From Omnitrophica WOR_2 bacterium RIFCSPHIGHO2_02_FULL_52_10 (GTDB lineage Bacteria; Omnitrophota; Gorgyraeia; Zapsychrales; Zapsychraceae): 5,130 nucleotides of DNA. Numbering within the stretch: position 1 is the stretch's first letter; each line of letters starts with the position of its first letter. The stretch lies in NCBI GenBank assembly GCA_001805655.1, contig MHGR01000087.1, positions 1 to 5,130 of the forward strand, written 5' to 3'. Made by a program: the position numbers and the translations under genes. The notes beneath the pieces are model-generated. The model was not told the DNA's origin. It saw nothing but the letters and a program-made list of their open reading frames with translations, and made no database searches. Positions 1-3,975 of this stretch are shown here, piece after piece.

Positions 1-52
1 CGCGATCAGTTTGCGGTAATGACTCCCGCGATCAGTTTGCGGTAATGACTCC
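1..52. repeat. 26-bp perfect tandem duplication
   Basis: Two identical 26-bp units sit head to tail at 1-26 and 27-52. On the minus strand the unit encodes the conserved DUF1016 stretch SHYRKLIA. Because 26 is not a multiple of three, the second unit is read out of frame as GVITAN and then a TGA stop at 6-8. The window begins exactly at a unit boundary, so more copies could lie to the left. Replication slippage is the likely cause, but an assembly artefact at a contig edge cannot be excluded. Confidence 0.95.
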
Positions 53-347
53 AGCTGAATTGTTGCCGCGCGGCAACAATCTGGGAGCGGGAATATTTCT
101 GGGCGAATTTAACGCAGCGGTGCAGGACCGTCGGCTCCATGCGCAGGTCCTGCGCCAGCTGTTTCACCACCCGCGCCCCGTATTCGGCACGGTCTTTGTG
201 TTGTTTAATATGGGCGTGGATTAAATTCCCTGTTTCCCAATATATTTTAACCTTTTCCGCTTCTATTCTCTGTTGGCCGAGGACCAGGGTCTGTTGGACC
301 TGTTGGAAGAGGGTTTTGTACGCGGTTGGAAGTTTTGACGGGGGCAT
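6..347 (-). pseudogene. DUF1016 N-terminal domain protein, frameshifted fragment (R1)
   Basis: The 113-residue product matches the N-terminal domain of the DUF1016/YhcG family. Full members run to roughly 330-380 residues and carry a C-terminal PD-(D/E)XK nuclease-like domain. Visible family features are the start MPPSKLPTAYKTLF, the YWETGNLIHAHIKQ helix around residues 36-49, and the FSWSHYRKLI motif near residues 98-107. Six out-of-frame residues and a TGA follow, caused by the 26-bp duplication at 1-52. The C-terminal nuclease domain is therefore lost unless the duplication collapses or translation restarts to the left of the window. The ATG at 347 has no good Shine-Dalgarno, but it is the same start as in R3 and R4. 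I infer a recently inactivated or possibly copy-number-switchable gene. The family assignment comes from recalled sequence features, not a search. Confidence 0.75.
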
Positions 348-442
348 GAGCTTTGACGATTATCAATTTAAAAGTGCCGGTTACGTTTATCCCTATTTTC
401 TTCACAACCGGTTAAATGCCATCCCGTTGTGTACAACGTCTA
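255..442. repeat. ~185-bp direct repeat, arm A (R1 5' end plus upstream region)
   Basis: This segment matches 2714-2898 in the same orientation, roughly 85-90 percent by eye, with a small indel just upstream of the start codon. It holds the first ~31 codons of the DUF1016 fragment and about 95 bp upstream of the ATG. Together with arm B it brackets R2, the DUF5131 gene and TcmP. Confidence 0.85.
393..440 (-). promoter_or_regulatory. Conserved DUF1016 upstream element, copy A
   Basis: Three DUF1016 starts in the window share this ~48-bp block (others at 766-812 and 2849-2896). It holds two dyads: the perfect palindrome AACCGGTT at 406-413, and GTTGT-GT-ACAAC (arms of 5 bp) at 426-437. Conservation upstream of otherwise divergent coding sequences suggests an operator or promoter. 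I could not assign convincing -35 and -10 boxes, so the exact role is open. Confidence 0.5.
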
Positions 443-751
443 CTGGCCTCGTAAATTAGTGTCTGTCCCGAATATTTCTTGCCGTTCGGCAAGAATTGGG
501 TAGGCGCGGTAAAACTGCACGGTGCGCGAAAGGATGGTCGCGTCGCGGTCGACGTCCCCGGCAAGCCGTTCGTAAAAGGCGCTCCCGTGCTCCGCCCTCT
601 GTCGGCTGGCCAAGAGGTGCGTGTGGATAAATTTCCCGATCTGCCAGTAGGACTCCGCGGTGCGGCGCTTGATTATAAAATCAAGCTCCTGCAGTTCGCG
701 GCGGATATGTTTGACCAGCGCCGCGTAGCCGTTGGCGGCCGGGGTTTTCAT
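440..751 (-). pseudogene. DUF1016 N-terminal domain protein, 3'-truncated fragment (R2)
   Basis: This is a second DUF1016-type N-terminal domain, clearly divergent from R1. It starts MKTPAANGYAALVKHIRREL and carries the family helix ESYWQIGKFIHTHL. The ATG at 749-751 is chosen over an upstream GTG at 778 because AAGGAGG stands 7 nt before it. Homology ends at the residues LAERQE near position 476. The frame then runs into dispersed repeat copy 1, adding eleven foreign residues beginning IFGTDTN before a TAG at 440-442. The rest of the N domain and the nuclease domain are missing. It lies downstream of the DUF5131 gene on the same strand but has its own conserved upstream element. A short protein may still be made; function is unlikely if the nuclease domain is needed. 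Confidence 0.7.
444..477 (-). repeat. Dispersed GTGTCTGTCCC repeat, copy 1
   Basis: The block begins TGGCC, followed a few bases later by ATTAGTGTCTGTCCCGAATATTT. It recurs at 2681-2712 and 3836-3867, with a degenerate piece at 2921-2934. All copies share one orientation. This copy sits exactly where R2 loses homology to DUF1016 and supplies its last codons. Confidence 0.85.
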
Positions 752-765
752 AGGACCCCCTCCTT

Positions 766-812
766 CTATTTTCTTCACAATCGATTAAATTCCATTCAGT
801 TGTGTACAACGT
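766..812 (-). promoter_or_regulatory. Conserved DUF1016 upstream element, copy C
   Basis: This matches the elements at 393-440 and 2849-2896, but stands directly in front of the R2 Shine-Dalgarno without the ~45-bp leader seen in R1 and R3. The central palindrome is AATCGATT (779-786) instead of AACCGGTT. Both half-sites changed together, so symmetry is kept. The second dyad GTTGT-GT-ACAAC is intact at 799-810. This suggests selection on a two-fold symmetric protein-binding site. Confidence 0.5.
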
Positions 813-849
813 GCTTAGGTTCAACGTATTTTACGTGTTCTTTATTCCT

Positions 850-1602
850 TTATACCATGGCCGGCATTGCATCCCAAACTTTGCCGTCAAGAATACGCCC
901 GGCCTCTTTCTTCCCAACCCGCTCACCAGCTTCGTTATAAGCGCCCCATTGCTTAAAAAAGAAATCGACATTATATTTTTGGCATTGCGCTCGGATAGCG
1001 CGAGGCCATTGCGGGTCCATGGGCCTGGCTTTGGGCCCGCTCTCACCGCCAACAATGACCCAGCGGATACCCCTTAAATCTTTCGCCCGCAAATGGACCG
1101 GGCCGAGCAGCGGCTCGACAGAAAGGAATCTCACTTTTGCCGGGACTTTTTGTAATTCTCTGATTCTCCAGGCATAACCCTGAGTTTCCACCGAAACGCC
1201 CATCCAAATATGTTCGGGCAGTTTACCTGTGGCAACATATTTTTCGGTCCATTCCATCATCCGCCCGGATCGCTTGGTCAATATCTGAAAAATATGATGG
1301 TCGGCCAGGCACATTGTTTCAAAGACTTCCCTTATGAAATGATCCGGCACGTCTTTATGAAACAGATCGGACATGGAATTGACAAAAATCATTCTCGGCG
1401 TTTTCCACTGCAGCGGCAATTTCACCCGTTCCGGCCACAGCCGCAGATCAAAACCCTGCTCGTAGGGATGCCCCGGGATCCCCCGCCAGCGCTCCGCAAA
1501 TTTCTCGGCGTAACAGTGTTTACACCCCGGGCTGATTTTATCGCATCCCGTGACCGGATTCCACGTCGCATCGGTCCATTCAATTGTCGATTTGTCGGCC
1601 AT
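850..1602 (-). CDS. DUF5131 (phage Gp37/Gp68) family three-Cys-motif protein
   Basis: The 250-residue protein is complete and of normal length for DUF5131 (Pfam Gp37_Gp68). Family signatures are the opening STIEWTDATWNPVTGC, the three-cysteine motif GCDKISPGCKHCYAEKF with C20, C27 and C30 (CX6CX2C), the central MSDLFH, VGGESGPKARPM near residue 185, and FFFKQWG near residue 215. The cysteine cluster resembles, but does not match, the CX3CX2C iron-sulfur motif of radical SAM enzymes. Metal or Fe-S binding is an inference. The biochemical role of the family is not established to my knowledge. It is the second gene of an operon with TcmP, starting 8 nt after that gene's stop. It has no strong Shine-Dalgarno, which points to translational coupling. 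It ends in TAA at 850-852. Confidence 0.9.
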   Translation of the reverse strand: MADKSTIEWTDATWNPVTGCDKISPGCKHCYAEKFAERWRGIPGHPYEQGFDLRLWPERVKLPLQWKTPRMIFVNSMSDLFHKDVPDHFIREVFETMCLADHHIFQILTKRSGRMMEWTEKYVATGKLPEHIWMGVSVETQGYAWRIRELQKVPAKVRFLSVEPLLGPVHLRAKDLRGIRWVIVGGESGPKARPMDPQWPRAIRAQCQKYNVDFFFKQWGAYNEAGERVGKKEAGRILDGKVWDAMPAMV

Positions 1603-1610
1603 ACGCTTGA

Positions 1611-2423
1611 CTATAGGAATTCAATTTGTCCCTGATCATCTTTGACGGTGATCTTTTTCCAGAATACTGTTCCACGGTCATGTTTCGATGCAAAAAACAG
1701 GAAATACATCGGAGCTTGTCTTGTATTATAAACAGGGATATCTTTAAATTCTACTGTCTTGTAACCTAAATCTTTGATGCGGTCTTTATACAGATCAACA
1801 GCATCGGACGGTTTTCTTAATTTTGCCCACGGGACATTTCCTCCCAGAAATTCACCTAGCCTTGACCGGTTACCTTGTTTTTTATACCGGACAAAATTTC
1901 GCTTGATGTCCATGCCATCCATAATATTGATCAATAGATCGACTCTTCTGTCCTCGGTCAATCGCTTGACTGTTTCGAATTTTATATTGATCTTGGCGGG
2001 GTCTATAAACGCAAGCGTCAGCCCTTGGGGATGCAATTGTTCAATGACTTGATCAATAACAAGGTTGCAATCACCCTGGATAAAACTGATGTTTTTTCTT
2101 TTGGGCGAATTTTGACAGCGCGTTTTAAGAGCATTCAGTGCGGCCCTGTCCTGCTCCACAAAAATATAATCCGAGAAACCATATTGGAGGGCGATCAAGC
2201 TGGAGCCTTCTAAATCTTCTCCGGTTTGTTTTATCAAGCATCGGCCCGGGCCGGAAAATAGGTCAATAAATGTCAATGCGGACGGAGCCCACATTTTGCC
2301 CATGGCTCTTGTGAAAATATCACAATAACTTTTTAAATAATGGTATTTTTTCTTAATCCAGGGTCCGCTGGGCCGGACGTTCAGGCCGTCGATTTGTGAA
2401 ATGGCGGGTGCAGGTTTTGGCAT
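1611..2423 (-). CDS. tcmP: Three-Cys-motif partner protein TcmP
   Basis: The 270-residue protein matches the TcmP family, defined by its regular pairing with proteins carrying a GCxxxSxGCxxCYA motif, exactly the DUF5131 protein encoded next. Visible features are PWIKKKYHYLKSY near residues 21-33; FIDLFSGPGRC at 52-62, which looks like motif I of class I methyltransferases; an acidic FVEQD at 88-92; QGDC at 116-119; and FIDPAKINIKFETV at 139-152. An S-adenosylmethionine-binding fold is plausible but inferred, and no substrate is known to me. The ATG at 2421-2423 follows a G-rich Shine-Dalgarno (AAGGGGG) about 6 nt away. A good promoter lies at 2474-2503. It is the first gene of the tcmP-DUF5131 operon and appears intact. 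Confidence 0.88.
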   Translation of the reverse strand: MPKPAPAISQIDGLNVRPSGPWIKKKYHYLKSYCDIFTRAMGKMWAPSALTFIDLFSGPGRCLIKQTGEDLEGSSLIALQYGFSDYIFVEQDRAALNALKTRCQNSPKRKNISFIQGDCNLVIDQVIEQLHPQGLTLAFIDPAKINIKFETVKRLTEDRRVDLLINIMDGMDIKRNFVRYKKQGNRSRLGEFLGGNVPWAKLRKPSDAVDLYKDRIKDLGYKTVEFKDIPVYNTRQAPMYFLFFASKHDRGTVFWKKITVKDDQGQIEFL

Positions 2424-2473
2424 ACAATCCCCCTTTTGTTTGATTGGATTAACAGGGGGATAAACCTGTATAC

Positions 2474-2503
2474 CTTATACCACACAGTTGTACGGCCTGT
2501 CAA
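2474..2503 (-). promoter_or_regulatory. Sigma70-like promoter of the tcmP operon
   Basis: On the minus strand a consensus -35 TTGACA (2498-2503) is followed after 18 bp by TATAAG (2474-2479). Shifting by one gives GTATAA at 17 bp. Transcription would start near 2467, leaving a leader of about 45 nt. This is one of the two best promoters in the window and supports an independently expressed two-gene unit. Confidence 0.75.
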
Positions 2504-2522
2504 GAGCGGCAGCGGATACCGG

Positions 2523-2597
2523 GGTTTGAGCCGCGCGGCGCCGCACAAAAACCGCCAATTCGGAAACTGCTCGGGCCGGAATGGATGTGCTCAAACC
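2523..2597. other. GC-rich segment bounded by 9-bp inverted repeats, no gene
   Basis: GGTTTGAGC at 2523-2531 is the reverse complement of GCTCAAACC at 2589-2597. Between them lies the perfect 10-bp palindrome GCGGCGCCGC at 2535-2544. The whole gene-free stretch 2504-2680, upstream of the tcmP promoter, holds no coding frame I can support. The segment could fold, but I see no recognised ncRNA or attachment site. Confidence 0.4.
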
Positions 2598-2651
2598 GGG
2601 AGTCGGCCCATATTTATTAAGGAACTGTTGCGCTCTGCCCTGCCCTTATTT

Positions 2652-2664
2652 GGGGATTGTCCCC
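2652..2664. repeat. Small hairpin GGGGA-TTG-TCCCC next to repeat copy 2
   Basis: Five-base-pair arms flank a 3-nt loop, and a T-rich stretch follows a few bases later on the plus strand. No plus-strand gene precedes it, so a terminator role is unlikely. Its GGGGA...TCCCC composition resembles the GGGACAG end of the element at 3757-3866, so it may be the decayed left partner of repeat copy 2. Confidence 0.4.
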
Positions 2665-2680
2665 TTCGCTTTTTGTCAAA

Positions 2681-2712
2681 TGGCCGATAATTAGTGTCTG
2701 TCCCTAATATTT
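2681..2712 (-). repeat. Dispersed GTGTCTGTCCC repeat, copy 2
   Basis: It begins TGGCC, then a short spacer, then ATTAGTGTCTGTCCCTAATATTT, with one change (T for G) from copies 1 and 3 in the conserved part. It directly abuts the breakpoint of R3 at 2713-2714. Like copy 3 it is preceded by AAA, giving AAATGGCC. Confidence 0.85.
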
Positions 2713-2713
2713 G

Positions 2714-2806
2714 TTCCGCTTCTATCCTCTGTTGGCCGAGGACCAGGGTCTGTTTAACCTGTTGGAAGAGAGTTTTGTATGCGGTTGGGAGTTTTGAAGG
2801 GGGCAT
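2714..2806 (-). pseudogene. DUF1016 5' end fragment (R3), first ~31 codons
   Basis: The first 31 residues, from MPPSKLPTAYKTLF to QQRIEAE, match R1 at all but one position. Homology then stops and the frame enters repeat copy 2 (residues QILGTDTN). It continues without meaning to a stop far downstream near 2591, so I annotate only the homologous part. It is a remnant of gene duplication or recombination and cannot make a functional DUF1016 protein. Its complete upstream element is retained, so a transcript could still start here and run through the repeat. Confidence 0.8.
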
Positions 2807-2848
2807 GAGCTTTAACGATTGTCTTAAAAGTGCCTGTTACGTTTATCC

Positions 2849-2896
2849 CTATTTTCGTCACAACCGGTTAAACGCCATTCCGTTGTGTATAGCGTC
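2849..2896 (-). promoter_or_regulatory. Conserved DUF1016 upstream element, copy B
   Basis: The block retains the perfect palindrome AACCGGTT at 2862-2869. The second dyad is eroded on one side (GTTGT-GT-ATAGC at 2882-2893). Erosion fits a remnant no longer under selection. Confidence 0.5.
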
Positions 2897-2920
2897 TATA
2901 TGTTCGTTCAAGTCAGGGCT

Positions 2921-2934
2921 CCGTCCCAAATATT
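2921..2934 (-). repeat. Degenerate piece of the GTGTCTGTCCC repeat
   Basis: GTCCCAAATATT at 2923-2934 matches the repeat core GTCCCGAATATT at 11 of 12 positions, in the same orientation as the full copies. It lies 8 bp beyond the PIN gene stop codon. The match is short, so chance is possible. Confidence 0.45.
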
Positions 2935-2942
2935 CCGCCTTC

Positions 2943-3368
2943 TCATTCACTCATCTCTTGCAATATCGACAGCAATTCAGAAGTTGTATGAACCGCCACG
3001 GCCGTCTGTTCCTTCATCCCTTTATCATTCGACCACACGGCCGAGTTTAACATCAGCGCCAATGCCAGATAAGGCGCGTCTTCACGGTGCGCGGCCAGTT
3101 GCAGCGCTTGTTTCATGAAAGACCGGTACGAGACTTGCGGGAAAACTTGAATGCGGGAGGTCAACAAAAAAAACAATGTTTCGATTTGCTCAACGGGCAG
3201 CCCGATGCGTTTTCCGATCGACGCATCCCTGAGCAGATGGCGCCGTGTTTCCGAAAGAAGATGCTCAGGGGCCGCCAGTTCAAGCCGTGCGTCCAACAGT
3301 AGTTCCCTCGTGAGCGCCTTCCTTAAAAAGGCAGCCAGAAGTATATTGGCATCAACAACAAGTTGCAT
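2943..3368 (-). CDS. PIN-domain ribonuclease, VapC-like toxin
   Basis: The 141-residue protein is a complete single PIN domain. The expected four acidic metal-binding residues are all present: D6 in VVDANILL, E40 in EHLLSE, D97 in HREDAPYLALAL, and D115 in VWSNDKG. PIN toxins cleave RNA, often tRNA or rRNA, using magnesium or manganese in the cytoplasm. This target range is family knowledge and is not shown here. The ATG at 3366-3368 begins 3 nt after the TAA of the upstream ribbon-helix-helix gene, with only a weak Shine-Dalgarno (GATGGGC region). That arrangement is typical of a coupled antitoxin-toxin operon with the antitoxin first. The catalytic set is intact, so the toxin is probably active. 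The particular subfamily is not clear. Confidence 0.88.
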   Translation of the reverse strand: MQLVVDANILLAAFLRKALTRELLLDARLELAAPEHLLSETRRHLLRDASIGKRIGLPVEQIETLFFLLTSRIQVFPQVSYRSFMKQALQLAAHREDAPYLALALMLNSAVWSNDKGMKEQTAVAVHTTSELLSILQEMSE

Positions 3369-3371
3369 GCA

Positions 3372-3596
3372 TTAGCCCATCTTGTGTTTTTTAGACACGT
3401 TCTTTTTGATCCTGGCGGCGCTGGCCTTGATGGAAGCGTCATTCAGCGCGCTGCCGGCAAGCATCTGGTTCATGCGTTCCAAAAGCTGTGTTTTTTCGCG
3501 TATGGCCTGGCGCGCGACCTCGGACCAGTTGATCTCCTTGAAACGGTCCATTTTATCCTTTAGGTCTTCCGGAATGGCAAGAGTCATGTTCGGCAT
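3372..3596 (-). CDS. Ribbon-helix-helix antitoxin
   Basis: The 74-residue protein has the layout of a short RHH (CopG/Arc-like) antitoxin. A DNA-contacting strand (MTLAIP, residues 4-9) leads to a first helix (EDLKDKMDRF) and a second helix containing NWSEVARQAI around residues 23-32. A basic, lysine-rich tail ends KKNVSKKHKMG and is probably the segment that binds and blocks the toxin. The ATG at 3594-3596 is well placed behind a strong AAAGGAGG at 3604-3611, spaced by 7 nt. It precedes the PIN toxin by 3 nt. Autorepression is likely because a 16-bp palindrome sits inside the promoter. The SD itself is part of an 11-bp dyad (3598-3608). Confidence 0.87.
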   Translation of the reverse strand: MPNMTLAIPEDLKDKMDRFKEINWSEVARQAIREKTQLLERMNQMLAGSALNDASIKASAARIKKNVSKKHKMG

Positions 3597-3597
3597 G

Positions 3598-3608
3598 GGA
3601 GGACCTCC
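3598..3608 (-). promoter_or_regulatory. Dyad GGAGG-N-CCTCC overlapping the antitoxin ribosome binding site
   Basis: The Shine-Dalgarno GGAGG is followed one base later by its own complement CCTCC, just before the ATG. As RNA it could form only a small hairpin (GGAG-GUC-CUCC), weakly hiding the SD. As DNA it is a symmetric site. It may be incidental. Confidence 0.3.
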
Positions 3609-3619
3609 TTTCTACGTTA

Positions 3620-3648
3620 AGTATAATATGTGCATGCACATAATGCAA
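3620..3648 (-). promoter_or_regulatory. Promoter of the RHH/PIN operon
   Basis: On the minus strand the -35 TTGCAT (3643-3648) and the -10 TATACT (3620-3625) are separated by the ideal 17 bp. The start of transcription would fall near 3613, giving a very short leader with the SD at 3604-3611. The -35 box starts next to the last homologous codon of DUF1016 remnant R4. Confidence 0.75.
3627..3642. promoter_or_regulatory. 16-bp palindromic operator in the promoter spacer
   Basis: TATGTGCATGCACATA is a perfect 16-bp palindrome filling the spacer between the -35 and -10 boxes. A protein bound here would exclude RNA polymerase. RHH antitoxins commonly bind such sites as dimers or tetramers, so the antitoxin encoded just downstream is the obvious ligand (inference). 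Confidence 0.75.
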
Positions 3649-3649
3649 G

Positions 3650-3754
3650 TATTTTTACCGGCTTGGCTTCGACACGCTGCCGGCCAAGTATGAGAGTTAG
3701 CTTTACTTTCAGGAAGAGAGTTTTGTGCGCGGTTGGGAGCTTTGACGGGGGCAT
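3650..3754 (-). pseudogene. Decayed DUF1016 5' end fragment (R4), ~35 codons
   Basis: Reading from an ATG at 3752-3754, the frame gives MPPSKLPTAHKTLF and then residues aligning with TLVLGQQRIEAEKVKI of R1 as TLILGRQRVEAKPVKI. About two thirds of 35 residues are identical, with no frameshift. It is the most divergent of the MPPSKLP-type copies. Homology ends at about 3650, immediately before the promoter of the RHH/PIN operon. Upstream of its ATG the shared regulatory element is missing: the inverted-end element at 3757-3866 begins two bases past the start codon. It was identified by reading the minus strand directly. The frame runs on to a TAA near the RHH leader and is not a functional gene. 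Confidence 0.7.
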
Positions 3755-3756
3755 AG

Positions 3757-3866
3757 ATATTAGGGACAGTTTTTCCCGGTCTGACAGGTGAATTTCGATT
3801 GCTTTCTTGGGTTATCCTGTTCCGTTCATCCGAAATGGCCATTTATTAGTGTCTGTCCCGAATATT
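3757..3866. mobile_element. ~110-bp MITE/REP-like element with inverted ends
   Basis: The left end ATATTAGGGACAG (3757-3769) and the right end CTGTCCCGAATAT (3854-3866) are inverted repeats matching at 12 of 13 positions. Inside lie a further inverted pair ACAGG/CCTGT (3784-3788 and 3816-3820) and the perfect 12-bp palindrome AAATGGCCATTT (3833-3844). No protein is encoded. It resembles a non-autonomous, foldable element such as a MITE or a REP-type repeat mobilised by a transposase elsewhere. It abuts the start codon of R4 on one side and the tail of a gene fragment on the other. Confidence 0.55.
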
Positions 3867-3867
3867 T
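3836..3867 (-). repeat. Dispersed GTGTCTGTCCC repeat, copy 3
   Basis: It begins TGGCC, then a short spacer, then ATTAGTGTCTGTCCCGAATATTT, as in copies 1 and 2. It forms the right end of the inverted-end element at 3757-3866 and supplies the last six codons and TAA stop of the fragment at 3846-3974. Confidence 0.85.
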
Positions 3868-3974
3868 AAAACCGAGAAACCACACATAAGATTGGTATAA
3901 TCAGCTTGACCATCCATATAATTAGGTGCTATTCTCGAACTATCATGGAAAATAATAACTTTATAGTTTACATC
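3846..3974 (-). pseudogene. C-terminal fragment of an unrecognised AT-rich gene
   Basis: From 3974 the minus strand reads without stops for 42 codons, starting DVNYKVIIFHDSSRIAPNYM and going on through DGQADYTNLMCGFSVLN. The final codons (IRDRH, TAA at 3846-3848) come from repeat copy 3. The composition looks like real protein and is more AT-rich than the DUF5131, TcmP or toxin genes. No start codon with a ribosome site is present, because the upstream side meets the probable left end of the IS4 element near 3976. I do not recognise the family. It is most simply a gene cut at its 3' end by the repeat and at its 5' side by the IS insertion. With only 37 informative codons, a chance open frame cannot be excluded. 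Confidence 0.45.
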
Positions 3975-3975
3975 A

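Larger units (their letters stand above)
2714..2898. repeat. ~185-bp direct repeat, arm B
   Basis: This is the partner of 255-442, in the same orientation. It covers the R3 coding remnant and its upstream region. The left limit coincides with repeat copy 2 and the right limit lies about 20 bp from a degenerate copy of the same repeat. Recombination between the arms would delete about 2.4 kb carrying R2, the DUF5131 gene and tcmP. Confidence 0.85.

Noticed and set aside
823..838. Small hairpin ACGTA-TTT-TACGT as terminator of the DUF5131 operon
   Set aside because: The stem is only 5 AT-containing pairs and has no following T run on the minus strand, so it is too weak to call.
479..940. Plus-strand ORF of 153 codons
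   Set aside because: It lies antisense to R2 and to the end of the DUF5131 gene, with no family features and no ribosome site; it is a shadow frame.
1210..1635. Plus-strand ORF of 141 codons
   Set aside because: It is antisense to the DUF5131 gene, which has clear family motifs.
2591..2713. Extension of R3 past the repeat into a 71-residue protein
   Set aside because: After residue 31 the frame reads the dispersed repeat and then low-complexity polar sequence, with no sign of coding.
3612..3842. Minus-strand ORF of 76 codons
   Set aside because: It crosses the inverted-end element and overlaps R4 in a different frame; the R4 frame shows DUF1016 similarity and this one shows nothing.
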